Both the position numbers and the translations under genes were made by a program. This document shows, piece after piece, positions 15,498 through 23,713 of a stretch of 64,000 nucleotides of DNA. The stretch spans positions 1-64,000 of the forward strand of contig CAMAVU010000002.1 in assembly GCA_945861935.1 (NCBI GenBank). Direction: 5' to 3'. A model generated the notes under the pieces. The model was not told the origin of the DNA, did no database searches, and saw nothing but the letters and a program-made list of their open reading frames with translations. Numbering within the stretch: position 1 is the first letter of the stretch; every line of letters begins with the position of its first letter. The DNA is from Bifidobacterium breve (GTDB taxonomy: Bacteria; Actinomycetota; Thermoleophilia; Miltoncostaeales; Miltoncostaeaceae).

Positions 15498-16849
15498 CGA
15501 TCCGTCGCAGGCTCGCGATCACGTCCGCGGTGGCAGTGGCGATCGCGGTGGCGGGTGCGTCGCTGGCCAGCTACGTCGCGGTTCGCGCGAGTCTGCTCGC
15601 TGACGTGGACGACTCCCTGCGAGCCCAGATGGAGCGCGTGACGCAGATGGGAGTACGGGCGCTGCCGGGTCCGGGGCTGGTCCGCCGGGGCGCGCGCTTC
15701 GGCGGACCCCCGATGTACTCGCATGTCGTGACCCCGACCAGCACCCTCGCTGCCGCCGGTGGTGGACAGGACAACGGTGAGTCCGCGAGCGACGTCCGGC
15801 TGCCCGTCACCGAACGCGACCGCGCCGTCGCCGATGGCTCGGCACCCGCGTACTTCTGGGACGCCGACGTGCACGGGGTTCCTATCCGCGGCCTCACCGG
15901 GCCCCTGGCGACCGGGGTCGCGATCGAACTGGCCCGGCCCGTGGAGGAGGTGCAGTCGGCCCTCGCCAGTCTTGGCATCATCCTGCTGGTGGTGACCGGG
16001 GCGGGCATCGCTGCCGGGGCCGGTCTCGGCTGGGCCGTCTCGGGGCGCGCGCTCCGGCCGGTTACCCGATTCACCGCCGACACCGAGGCGCTCGCCGATG
16101 CCGACGACATCTCGCGCCGGCTGCCGGTGGCAGGGGACGACGAGATCGCCCGCCTCGCCCGTGTGTTCAACAGCACGCTTGACCGGCTCGAGTCGTCGGC
16201 CGATGCCCAGCGGCGCCTCGTCGCCGATGCATCCCACGAACTCCGCACCCCGCTGGCATCCCTGCGCGCCAACATCGAGGTCCTGCAGCAGCCGGGCAGC
16301 CTGCCGGCACAGGAGCACGACGCCCTGCTCCGGGACGTGGTTGAGCAGACCGAGGAGCTCGGCGCGCTCGTCACCGACATCGTGCGCGCCGGGGAGACCG
16401 AGGTGCGCGAGGACGAGGCCCAGGACGTACGCCTCGACGAGGTCGTGGCGCACGTCATCGCACGCGTTCTGCGGCTGCACCCCGGCGTGACGGTCCGCCG
16501 CGACCTCTCCCCCACCGTCATTGACGGCGTGCCCGAGCGGCTGCACCGACTGGTGGCGAACCTGCTCGACAACGCCGTCAAGTGGACCCCCCCGGGCCAG
16601 CCCATCGACGTCACCCTCCACGACCGGGTGCTCGTGGTCCGCGACCACGGACCCGGCTTCGCCGAGGAGGATCTGCCGCACGTGTTCGAGCGCTTCTACC
16701 GGTCAGACGAGGCGCGGGGCAAGCCCGGCTCAGGCCTCGGCCTCGCCATCGTGCGCCAGGTCGCGGCGATGCACGGCGCCACAGTGACCGCAGGCAACGC
16801 CCCCGGGGGCGGGGGCATCGTGAGCGTGACCTTCCCCGGCGGGCGGTAG
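15494..16849 (+). CDS. sensor histidine kinase, MprB-like
   Basis: A 451-residue membrane kinase. One helix near residues 8-28, an extracytoplasmic loop of about 120 residues, and a second helix near 155-178 are followed by HAMP. The HisKA motif [16 protein letters not shown] carries the phosphorylated His, and the ATPase domain has [12 protein letters not shown] (N box), VRDHGPGF (G1) and GSGLGLAIV (G2). The periplasmic loop is proline- and glycine-rich with no known sensor fold. It phosphorylates the response regulator encoded immediately upstream. Downstream lies 228 bp with no gene I can support. Confidence 0.88.
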   Translation: MTIRRRLAITSAVAVAIAVAGASLASYVAVRASLLADVDDSLRAQMERVTQMGVRALPGPGLVRRGARFGGPPMYSHVVTPTSTLAAAGGGQDNGESASDVRLPVTERDRAVADGSAPAYFWDADVHGVPIRGLTGPLATGVAIELARPVEEVQSALASLGIILLVVTGAGIAAGAGLGWAVSGRALRPVTRFTADTEALADADDISRRLPVAGDDEIARLARVFNSTLDRLESSADAQRRLVADASHELRTPLASLRANIEVLQQPGSLPAQEHDALLRDVVEQTEELGALVTDIVRAGETEVREDEAQDVRLDEVVAHVIARVLRLHPGVTVRRDLSPTVIDGVPERLHRLVANLLDNAVKWTPPGQPIDVTLHDRVLVVRDHGPGFAEEDLPHVFERFYRSDEARGKPGSGLGLAIVRQVAAMHGATVTAGNAPGGGGIVSVTFPGGR

Positions 16850-17077
16850 GGGCCCCAAGACGGCCCTCGGGACGCACCACCGCAACAAACTCCCCGATCA
16901 GGTCCACCGAATGGTCGTGGGAGGAGCGGACACGCACGCCTGACCTGCCGGGGTCCATCCTCTTGCCGGTGACGAGAGGGGAACCCTCGAACGGTGGTGC
17001 ACGGAGTCGGCATGCCCCTCGTGGTCAACCCGGGTCATCCCCGGGGTGGCCAGAGCCCCTGGCGCCCCGGGGGTGCG

Positions 17078-18268
17078 CTACTTCACCCGCTTGACCCTCA
17101 CAGACTGGGCCACCACCACATTGCTCGCCGAGAGCGCCGTGGTGGTGATGTGCCAGGTGCCCTTCGAGAGGCGGATCGTGCAGGTGAACGTGCGCTTCGT
17201 CTGTTTGCCCTTGCCGGTGGTCGTGATGCGGCAGCGCCCCTTTGCGATCTTGGGCCGGGGTACTGCGAGGGAAGGTGACATCGCGGTCCCCCCGGCTGCG
17301 GTGATGGCGGTCTGGGTGATGCGCGTCGCCCGGGGGGGAGCCGTGCCCCGGGTCGTGCCTGTGGTTCCCCGCCACATGGGTGCGAGGGTGCGAAGAGCAG
17401 GCGGCACCACAGGCACCACAGGCACCACAGGCACCACAGGCACAACCGGAACCTCGGGCACAACCGGAACCTCGGGCACAACCGGCAAGGGGGAGGTCAC
17501 CGCACCCGATGGGGCCGACGCCACCGAGATGGCGTGGCCATCGGTGGATGTCGCGGTGAAGGTGTAGGGGGTGCCATTGGTGAGTCCCGTGACGGTGCAG
17601 GTGCCCGACGAACCGCTCACGGTGCATGACCTGGCGTGGTCCTCAACCGCGGTGATGGTGAATGAGGTGGGGGCCGGGCCAAGCGACGGGGTGGTGACGC
17701 TCAGCGTTGCAGACCCTGAGCCGGCGACCCCGGTGGGGGGGCCGGGTGCTGGCATCCAGTGGCCGAGGAGAAGGCCGTTCCAAGGGGCGGTGCCAAAGCC
17801 CGAGGCACCCCAGAACCGATAGGCGGTTGCCCCTGTGCCCACCTCCCAGAACGCGGCGGTTGCAACGACAGGGGCAGTGCCGGTGAAGAAGACTTCGGTG
17901 AGAGCGCTTGCATACCGGAACGCCATGTTGCCGATAAAGGTCACGCTGCCCGGGATGGTGATGCGTCTCAGGTTGGTGGCGTAAATGAATGCGCCGCCGC
18001 CGATCGAGGTGACGCCGTCGGGGATGGTGATGCCGGTGAGGCCGCTTGCCCCCTGGAAAGCGGCGGCGGCGATCGAGGTCACGCCACTCGGGATCACCAC
18101 CGACCCGGTGCACGACGCGTTGCCGGTAACCTCATGCGTGCCGTCGTTGATGGTGACCGAGCCGCTTGTCGTGCATGGCTGCGTGCTGCCGACGGCAGAC
18201 GACGGGGCAAGGGCGACCACCAGCGCGGCGACGAGAAGGAGCGGGGCGAGCCCCACACGCTTCGACAT
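17078..18268 (-). CDS. secreted BspA-like leucine-rich repeat protein with VVP-rich linker
   Basis: A 396-residue exported protein. After a signal peptide (about residues 5-30) come BspA-type repeats, e.g. SGVTSIAAAAFQGASGLTG and DGVTSIGGGAFIYATNLRR. Residues about 180-255 form a fibronectin-III-like domain (TLSVTTPSLGPAPTSFTI ... NGTPYTFTATSTDG). A Pro/Val/Glu linker built of VVP and EVP triplets is encoded by a DNA minisatellite, followed by a basic beta-rich C-terminal domain with two Cys (RCRITTTGKGKQ, TFTCTIRLSKG). BspA repeats usually serve in surface adhesion. No cell-wall anchor motif is visible; the C-terminal domain may do this. Confidence 0.75.
   Translation of the reverse strand: MSKRVGLAPLLLVAALVVALAPSSAVGSTQPCTTSGSVTINDGTHEVTGNASCTGSVVIPSGVTSIAAAAFQGASGLTGITIPDGVTSIGGGAFIYATNLRRITIPGSVTFIGNMAFRYASALTEVFFTGTAPVVATAAFWEVGTGATAYRFWGASGFGTAPWNGLLLGHWMPAPGPPTGVAGSGSATLSVTTPSLGPAPTSFTITAVEDHARSCTVSGSSGTCTVTGLTNGTPYTFTATSTDGHAISVASAPSGAVTSPLPVVPEVPVVPEVPVVPVVPVVPVVPVVPPALRTLAPMWRGTTGTTRGTAPPRATRITQTAITAAGGTAMSPSLAVPRPKIAKGRCRITTTGKGKQTKRTFTCTIRLSKGTWHITTTALSASNVVVAQSVRVKRVK
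17405..17485. repeat. 9/18-bp minisatellite encoding the VVP/EVP linker
   Basis: Four copies of CACCACAGG, then two copies of the 18-mer CACAACCGGAACCTCGGG and a final half unit CACAACCGG. Every unit is a multiple of 3, so changes in copy number alter linker length without shifting the frame of the surface protein. Confidence 0.85.
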
Positions 18269-18468
18269 GGCGGTGGCGTGTATCAGGGTCCGGCCTTCCT
18301 GGGCGTATTTCGCAGTCGTGCGTGCGCCGTGCACCGCTGACTACCCCAAGGGTTACGCGCGCTCACGGAGCGGGAGAACGTGCATGCTGGGTGAAGGCTA
18401 TACGCGGAGCCCCGTGTGCTCACTGGATCTTGAGCCTGAGGCACTCGGGGGCCCGGTCGGCGAGGGGC

Positions 18469-18557
18469 GGCAGTGGGAGGGATGCGGGAGCGCCCCTCCC
18501 ACTGCCCGAGGTTTCCGCACGGTCCGGGCACTGCGAACGGGCCCCAGGAGGGGCCCG
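18469..18557. other. two strong hairpins in the 400-bp gap before tRNA-Thr
   Basis: The gap between the surface-protein gene and tRNA-Thr holds no convincing coding sequence. It contains a 12-bp inverted repeat (18469-18480 with 18495-18506, 14-nt loop) and a perfect 8-bp stem with AGGA loop (18538-18545 with 18550-18557). Lying 113 to 201 nt downstream of the tRNA on the minus strand, they could terminate the tRNA transcript, although no T-run follows. Confidence 0.5.
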
Positions 18558-18669
18558 CAGTCGTCGTCGGGAACCCGGGTGGCCCCCCAGACACCGTGGT
18601 GCAGGCTCGCATCGTCCGCGCGGCGGGGTCTGGCCGCTGCCGCCGAGGTCTCTCCAAACCACGCCACCA

Positions 18670-18743
18670 AGCCGGAGGCCGGACTCGAACCGGCGACCCC
18701 CTGTTTACAAGACAGGTGCTCTGGCCATCTGAGCTACTCCGGC
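18670..18743 (-). tRNA. tRNA-Thr (TGT)
   Basis: A complete cloverleaf: acceptor GCCGGAG/CTCCGGC, D arm GCTC/GAGC, anticodon loop CTTGTAA between CCTGT and ACAGG, T arm GCCGG-TTCGAGT-CCGGC. The discriminator base is T and CCA is not encoded. Confidence 0.95.
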
Positions 18744-18757
18744 GTGCAGATGGGGTT

Positions 18758-19167
18758 CTAGTCGACGGCCTCGACGTTGATGCCGGCGTGCTTCCTCACG
18801 TCGGTCGCCAGATCGGCCCCGGAGACCTTCCCCGGCAGGACATGGCGGCCGTACCCCACAACGATCGGGCTCCCGGATTCCCCGGTCGCCCAGACGTCGT
18901 CGGCACTGGCCACCGCGCCGTCCGCCACCGGGTCGCGGGCCTCATCGAGCACCGCGTGCACGTCCGGCATGACGGGGAACAGACCCTCCATCGGGCTGTC
19001 GTCACCCAGAGTCCCGAATATGCGCGGGCACGGGGGTCACGCACGGCCTCATGCACGGCCGGCACCACGAGCGGGGCGTTCTCCTCGTTGCAGCGCTCAA
19101 TGGCGGAGGTCAGGGCGCGGTCCGCGGAGGCGCTGCGCTCGTCGCCGACCACGATGAGTGCGCTCAT
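18758..19167 (-). pseudogene. universal-stress-protein-like gene with a frameshift
   Basis: Two reading frames share one apparent gene. The N-terminal frame (start 19167) begins MSALIVVGDERSASADRAL and runs through VVPAVHEAVRDP; a second frame supplies the C-terminal part GSPIVVGYGRHVLPG to the stop at 18758. Adding one base at the run of five C (plus-strand G at 19032-19036) would join them into a protein of about 136 residues, reading TLGDDSPMEGLF across the join. The two VVG-type strands suggest a small USP-like alpha/beta fold, but that is tentative. It may be a real mutation, a programmed slip, or a sequencing error in a homopolymer. Confidence 0.55.
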
Positions 19168-19241
19168 GACGCTGTGCTTCGAGTGTGCCGGGGATCGGTG
19201 ATCCCCTCAACCGTACCGGACCGGCCGCGAGCAGAAGTCTC

Positions 19242-19258
19242 ACCCTCAAGGTGAGGGT
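19242..19258 (-). terminator. possible terminator after sigH
   Basis: ACCCTCA and TGAGGGT form a perfect 7-bp stem with a 3-nt loop, 12 bp beyond the sigH stop. On the minus strand it is followed by GAGACTTCT rather than a T-run, so termination is likely but weak. Confidence 0.4.
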
Positions 19259-19270
19259 TTGATACGCCCT

Positions 19271-19936
19271 CTACCCGAAGTCGAGGACCTCGCGCTCCTT
19301 CAGGTGGACCTCCACCTTGCGCTTGACCCGCTGAAGAGCGTTGTCCACGCTCTTCGGATTGCACTCGAGCCGCTCGGCGACCTCTTCGTACGACCTTCCC
19401 TCGAGGTACATCGCCAGAACCTGACTCTCGAGCGGGCTCAGTACCCGGCCGAGGGTATCCACCAGACTGCGGATTTCCTCCGTCGAAATGACCTGGTTCA
19501 CGGGGTCGGTCACCGGATCATCTGGAAGGACGTCTGCGAGCGTCGTCTCCTGTTCGCTGCCCGCGCGTGAGTTGCTGAACGACACGTAGGTGTTGAGCGG
19601 CGTGTGCTTGTTCCGGGCCGCGGTCTTGATGGCGGTGATGATCTGCCGGGTCACGCACAGCTCGGCGAAGGAGCGGAAGGATGCCTCGCGTTCCGGTCGG
19701 TAGTCACGGACCGCCTTGAAGAGGCCGATGAGGCCCTCCTGGATGAGATCCTCGGAGTCTCCGCCGGCCAGGAAGTACGCACTCGCCTTGAGACGGACGA
19801 AGCCCCGGTAGCGGGCGATGATCTGGTCCATCGCCTGGGCGTCTCCCGCACATGCCCGGCGCACCAGACCCTCGTCCACGATGTCGACGTATCCCTGCTG
19901 GTCCAGATCTGTTAAGCGGCGGGCGGCGGCACCCAT
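19271..19936 (-). CDS. sigH: RNA polymerase sigma factor, SigH/Spo0H type
   Basis: A 221-residue sigma-70 family factor lacking region 1. Region 2 shows GDSEDLIQEGLIGLFKAVRD and FRSFAELCVTRQIITAIK, nearly the phrase found in Bacillus SigH; region 4 has LSPLESQVLAMYLEGRSYEE and the helix-turn-helix NPKSVDNALQRVKRKV. In Bacillus this factor drives transition-state and early sporulation genes; its role in this lineage is not evident. The start has GGGAG 6 nt upstream; a start 39 bp further up is weaker. It lies downstream of rlmB as in Bacillus, with its own promoter. Confidence 0.9.
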   Translation of the reverse strand: MGAAARRLTDLDQQGYVDIVDEGLVRRACAGDAQAMDQIIARYRGFVRLKASAYFLAGGDSEDLIQEGLIGLFKAVRDYRPEREASFRSFAELCVTRQIITAIKTAARNKHTPLNTYVSFSNSRAGSEQETTLADVLPDDPVTDPVNQVISTEEIRSLVDTLGRVLSPLESQVLAMYLEGRSYEEVAERLECNPKSVDNALQRVKRKVEVHLKEREVLDFG

Positions 19937-20034
19937 GTTGACTCCCGTGTGGCGTCTCGCAGGACCCTTCCCCATCCCTCAACCTTGACCTGACGCTTAC
20001 TCTGAACCTTTGGTTGAAGGTAAGTGATGGGGGA

Positions 20035-20063
20035 TTGATACCGATCGCACAAGCGGCTGTCAA
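20035..20063 (-). promoter_or_regulatory. sigH promoter
   Basis: On the minus strand, TTGACA (20063-20058), a 17-bp spacer and TATCAA (20040-20035) make the best sigma-70 promoter in the window. Transcription would begin near 20028, leaving about 90 nt of leader. The leader contains TCAACC and GGTTGA (20017-20012 and 19984-19979), which could pair. Confidence 0.7.
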
Positions 20064-20183
20064 CCCCTGAGGCCGTATGAGTCGGTGGGGGTGCGGTACG
20101 ACGCCCGTGGGAACGTCGACCTGCACCCCGGCACCGACGCGGGGGGCCGACGCATGTGATGAGTCCCCGGAGGCGACGTAAAC

Positions 20184-20200
20184 CCCCTCTACAGCAGGGG
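20184..20200 (-). terminator. weak terminator downstream of rlmB
   Basis: CCCCT and AGGGG form a short stem with a 7-nt loop, followed on the minus strand by GGTTTACG. It sits about 45 bp after the rlmB stop, consistent with sigH being transcribed separately. The rest of the 310-bp gap holds no gene I can support. Confidence 0.4.
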
Positions 20201-20245
20201 AATGGAGCCCGGGTCGTCGGTGGAAACCCAGGCCCGCGGGGGCCA

Positions 20246-20983
20246 TCAGCCCCCCGAAACCGCCCGGAACGCGAGAACTGCGGCCGCAGTCGAGAGGTTC
20301 AACGACGCGACGTTCCCCGACATGGGGATCCGGACCAAGCGGTGGCAGGCCTCGCGCACGCGCGGCCGGAGACCCGCCCCCTCGGCGCCGAGCACGATCG
20401 CGACGGAGCCATCCCACGACATCTCGCGGTAGTCCTCGCCCTCGTCGGCGTCCGCGCCTGCGGCCCAGCGGCCCGACCCGGGCAGGTCGTTGACGAACGC
20501 CACCACCGAACCGACCCGGGCGATATGCAGGTGCTCGACCGCACCCGACGAGGCCTTGCAGGCGACGGCCGTGATCCCCGGGCTGCCCCGCGACGGAATG
20601 ACCAGCCCGGCGAAGCCCGCGGCATCAACCACGCGTGCGACGGCACCGAGGTTGCGCGGGTCCTGGACCTGGTCCAGGACGATGATCGGGCCATCACCCT
20701 CGAGCACGGCCTGGGGGTCCGCGTAGGGGTACGGCTCGGTGATCGCCACGACGCCCTGGTGGTCGCCGGTGCCGGCCAGGCGCGCCAGATCCTCGCGCCG
20801 CTTCACCACCACCCGCACGCCCGCGAGATCCGGGTCATCCGCGGCCTGCGGGAGCGCCCATACCTCGCTGACCGGGCGGCGCGCGGCGCGGATGAGTTCG
20901 CGCACGGGGTTCCGCCCGTACACGAGCACGGGTCCCTCGTCGTCCTCCGGGCGCGGCGGGCGGCCCTGGCGGCGGGTGCTCAC
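20246..20983 (-). CDS. rlmB: 23S rRNA (guanosine-2'-O-)-methyltransferase
   Basis: A 245-residue SpoU-family enzyme that methylates the ribose of the guanosine equivalent to G2251 in 23S rRNA using S-adenosylmethionine. An N-terminal substrate-binding domain (VYGRNPVRELIRA) is followed by the trefoil-knot domain with its three motifs: DPRNLGAVARV, IVLGAEGAGL and VASLNLSTAAAV. It overlaps the cysS stop by 4 bp with GTG as start, so the pair is coupled. Confidence 0.92.
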   Translation of the reverse strand: MSTRRQGRPPRPEDDEGPVLVYGRNPVRELIRAARRPVSEVWALPQAADDPDLAGVRVVVKRREDLARLAGTGDHQGVVAITEPYPYADPQAVLEGDGPIIVLDQVQDPRNLGAVARVVDAAGFAGLVIPSRGSPGITAVACKASSGAVEHLHIARVGSVVAFVNDLPGSGRWAAGADADEGEDYREMSWDGSVAIVLGAEGAGLRPRVREACHRLVRIPMSGNVASLNLSTAAAVLAFRAVSGG

Positions 20984-22380
20984 GTCGCGGCCACGACTTC
21001 GGGGCCATCTGCGCCGTCGCGCAGTTCGAAGCCGCGGGCGGTGATCTCGGCACGCAGCGCATCGGCGCCGGCGAAGTCCCGCGCCCCGCGGGCCTCCTCG
21101 CGGCGGCGCACGAGGTCGCGAATGTCCTCCGGCACCTCGTCACCCGCTCCGGGAACCGCGAGGCCTGCGAGCCCGAGCATGTCGAGCAGACCCACGAGGC
21201 CCAGACGCACCTCGAGCACCTGCCCCCGGGGCGGGCTGCCCCGCTCAAGTGCCTGATTGATGGCGCGGACCAGATCGAACACGGCGGCCATGGCGCCGGG
21301 GGTGCCGAAGTCGTCGTCCATGCAGTCGACGAAGCGGGTCCGGGCGTCGATCATGGCGGCGGTGAGGGCAGGGTCCGCCTCGTCCCCGGCGCTCCCCACG
21401 GCACGGTCCAGCCCACGCACGGCGTTCCGGATGCGCCTGCACGCCGCCTCGGCCTCCCCCAGCCGGTCATCCGAGAACGGCAGCCGTGAGCGGTAATGAC
21501 TCTGCATGAAGTACGCAATCACCGTGTCGGGGCCCCATCGCCCCACCACGTCAACCAGCAGCGCGATGTTCCCGATGCTCTTGCTCATCTTGCCCTCGGC
21601 GAGTTCGAGCATCTCGTTGTGCATCCAGATGCGCGCGAACGGCGCCCCGTGTGCGCCCTCGCTCTGGGCGATCTCGTTCTCGTGGTGCGGGAACGCCAGA
21701 TCAATGCCACCGCCGTGCACCGCAAAGCCCATGCCGAGTTCGCGCTCTGCCATGGCCGAGCACTCGATGTGCCATCCCGGGCGCCCCGGCCCCCACGGGG
21801 AGTCCCACCAGGCGTCCTCCCCGTCCTTCAGGCCCTTCCACAGGGCGAAGTCGAGTGAGTCCTCCTTCCGCTCCCCGGGGTCGTCGTCGGGCATGTCGTC
21901 CAGATGACGGCCCGACAGGCAGCCGTAGGCGGGGAACGCACGCACGCGGAAGTACACATCGCCACCCACGGCATACGCCAGGTCCCGGTCCACGAGGTTG
22001 CCGATGAGGGCGACGATGTCGTCCATGCAACCTGTGACGAGCGGCTCGGCGTCGGGCCGGCCCAGCCCGAGCAGGTTGGTGTCGTCAATGTACTGGCGGG
22101 TGCACCGCTCGGCGAGCCGCGTGGACGGGATGCCCTCGGCCCGCGCGGCGTCGTAGATCTTGTCGTTGACGTCGGTGACGTTGATGACCAGCCGCGCGCG
22201 CATGCCCCGGCGCTCGAGGTACCGCTTGAGCACGGAGAACACCACGAACGGGCGGGCATTCCCGATGTGGATGCGCGAGTACACCGTCGGCCCGCAGGCG
22301 TAGATGCCGACCACGCCGTCGTCTCCCGCCACCAGGGGCTCGTCATGGCCTGTCAGCGTGGAGTGGAGTCGCAGGCTCAC
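20980..22380 (-). CDS. cysS: cysteinyl-tRNA synthetase
   Basis: A 466-residue class I synthetase. YACGPTVYSRIHIGNARPF carries the first zinc Cys and the HIGH motif as HIGN. WHIECSAM and HGGGIDLAFPHHENE supply the remaining zinc ligands and cysteine pocket, and KMSKSIGN near residue 264 is the KMSKS loop. A helical anticodon-binding region follows; length is normal. Its GTG start overlaps the ispF stop as GTGA, and its stop overlaps rlmB, so ispF, cysS and rlmB form a tight operon. Confidence 0.95.
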   Translation of the reverse strand: MSLRLHSTLTGHDEPLVAGDDGVVGIYACGPTVYSRIHIGNARPFVVFSVLKRYLERRGMRARLVINVTDVNDKIYDAARAEGIPSTRLAERCTRQYIDDTNLLGLGRPDAEPLVTGCMDDIVALIGNLVDRDLAYAVGGDVYFRVRAFPAYGCLSGRHLDDMPDDDPGERKEDSLDFALWKGLKDGEDAWWDSPWGPGRPGWHIECSAMAERELGMGFAVHGGGIDLAFPHHENEIAQSEGAHGAPFARIWMHNEMLELAEGKMSKSIGNIALLVDVVGRWGPDTVIAYFMQSHYRSRLPFSDDRLGEAEAACRRIRNAVRGLDRAVGSAGDEADPALTAAMIDARTRFVDCMDDDFGTPGAMAAVFDLVRAINQALERGSPPRGQVLEVRLGLVGLLDMLGLAGLAVPGAGDEVPEDIRDLVRRREEARGARDFAGADALRAEITARGFELRDGADGPEVVAAT

Positions 22381-22844
22381 CCGGGCACCTCCACGAGCGC
22401 CACGGCGTGGCAGGCGATTCCCTCCCCGCGGCCCGTGAAGCCCATACGGTCCGTGGTCGTGGCGTGCACCGTGACCGGTGCGCCGACGGCGTCACTGAGC
22501 GCGGCCTGCATCGCCTCGCGGTGCGGGGCAAGGCGGGGGATTTCGCACACGACCACGACGTGCACGTTGACGGGCGCGGCGCCCTCCCCCCGGAGGCGCG
22601 CCATCACGTGGGCGATCATCGTCGCCCCGCTCACGCCCTTCCACTCGGGTGCGCCGGGGGGGAAGAGAACGCCGATGTCGGGACCGCCGGTCGCCGCGAG
22701 CAGCGCATCGCACACGGCGTGCGCCATGACGTCGCCGTCGGAGTGGCCCGCGAGTCCCGTGGGGTGATCAATCACCACAAGACCGAGGGCCAGCGGCACC
22801 CCCGGCTCCAGGCGATGCGCATCCACGCCGAGCCCCACCCTCAT
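22377..22844 (-). CDS. ispF: 2-C-methyl-D-erythritol 2,4-cyclodiphosphate synthase
   Basis: A 155-residue enzyme of the MEP isoprenoid pathway, which closes the cyclodiphosphate ring. MRVGLGVDAHRL gives the first metal Asp and His, LAGHSDGDVMAHAVCDAL the third ligand and active-site loop, and GPDIGVLFPP the family's central loop; TTTDRMGFTGRGEGIA is the C-terminal signature. The start is the ATG that overlaps the upstream PHP stop as ATGA; an ATG two codons earlier is possible. Separated from ispD by one gene. Its product ultimately feeds the hopanoid operon in this window. Confidence 0.93.
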   Translation of the reverse strand: MRVGLGVDAHRLEPGVPLALGLVVIDHPTGLAGHSDGDVMAHAVCDALLAATGGPDIGVLFPPGAPEWKGVSGATMIAHVMARLRGEGAAPVNVHVVVVCEIPRLAPHREAMQAALSDAVGAPVTVHATTTDRMGFTGRGEGIACHAVALVEVPG

Positions 22845-23701
22845 GCCCATCGGATCGCCACCTGCGTCGGTTCCCGTGCCTCGAACCGCGTGATCGTCTC
22901 ATAGCCCGCCCCGCGGAGCGCGGCAACGGCGGTCGCGTAGTCCCGGGCCACGTCCTCGGGCCGGTGCGCATCGCTCGCCAGGGTCACCGGCACGCCCGCA
23001 CGGCGGAACGCCAGCAGCCACTCGGGGTCGGGGTAGAGCGCGCGGCACGGCTTTCGCAGGCCCGCGGATGAGCACTCAATCGCCACGCCCGACTCCGCGA
23101 TGGCCGCGACAACCTCGTCGCGGCGGGCCGTGAGGCCGGGTGGCATCGGGGTGCCGAACACCTTGGGAAGGTCGGGGTGGGCCAGCACGTCGAACAGGCC
23201 ACTCGCAGCCGCCGCGGCGAGCTCATCGAGGTACCGGCCCCACGTCGCGTCCGCGCCGAGGGAGTCCCAGCACGGGTAGTCGGGATGGTCCACCGCGAGG
23301 TCGCCGAGCCAGTGCACGGAGCCGAGCACGATGTCGAACGGCTGTGATGCGAGGAGTCCGCGGATGTCGTCCTCGCGCCCCGGGATCCAGTCCATCTCGA
23401 TGCCGATCAGCACGGGCAGCCCCGCCTCGCGGGCGTCCCCCAGCGCCCTGCAGTGCGCCGTCAGATCCTCCGTGGCCTCGCCGCGCCACCACGCATTGGG
23501 GTGCCAGTCCCGGACCTCGCGGAAGCGGTGCACGTGCTCGGTGATGGCGATCTCGCCCACGGCGCGTGCGCGTGCGGCCTCGACGTAGCGGGCGATCCAT
23601 GCGAGGGAGCGCGGGCCACCCACCGCGTCCCACCTCTCGGTGTCGGCGGCGCGGGCCTCCGGGCCATCGGGCTGCAGGTGGAGGTGGTAGTCGGTCAGCA
23701 C
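22841..23701 (-). CDS. PHP-domain phosphatase, histidinol-phosphatase-like
   Basis: A 286-residue metallo-phosphoesterase of the PHP superfamily. LTDYHLHLQPDG has the first HxH metal motif, ITEHVHRFREV the next His, IGIEMDWIPG a metal Glu, DIVLGSVHWLG another His, LAHPDLPKVFG and LASDAHRPEDVA the last ligands. This layout is that of HisK-type histidinol phosphatases. No other his gene is nearby, and the gene lies between ispD and ispF, so another phosphate ester is possible. GTG start, 12 bp before the ispD stop. Confidence 0.82.
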   Translation of the reverse strand: MLTDYHLHLQPDGPEARAADTERWDAVGGPRSLAWIARYVEAARARAVGEIAITEHVHRFREVRDWHPNAWWRGEATEDLTAHCRALGDAREAGLPVLIGIEMDWIPGREDDIRGLLASQPFDIVLGSVHWLGDLAVDHPDYPCWDSLGADATWGRYLDELAAAAASGLFDVLAHPDLPKVFGTPMPPGLTARRDEVVAAIAESGVAIECSSAGLRKPCRALYPDPEWLLAFRRAGVPVTLASDAHRPEDVARDYATAVAALRGAGYETITRFEAREPTQVAIRWA

Positions 23702-23713
23702 CGGCGCGGGACG

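Noticed and set aside
16850-17077. Possible gene between the histidine kinase and the surface protein
   Set aside because: Short frames in both strands are Arg/Pro-rich shadows with no ribosome site; treated as a non-coding gap.
17405-17485. Repeat array considered as a CRISPR
   Set aside because: Units are 9 and 18 bp without spacers and lie inside a coding region; it is a coding minisatellite.
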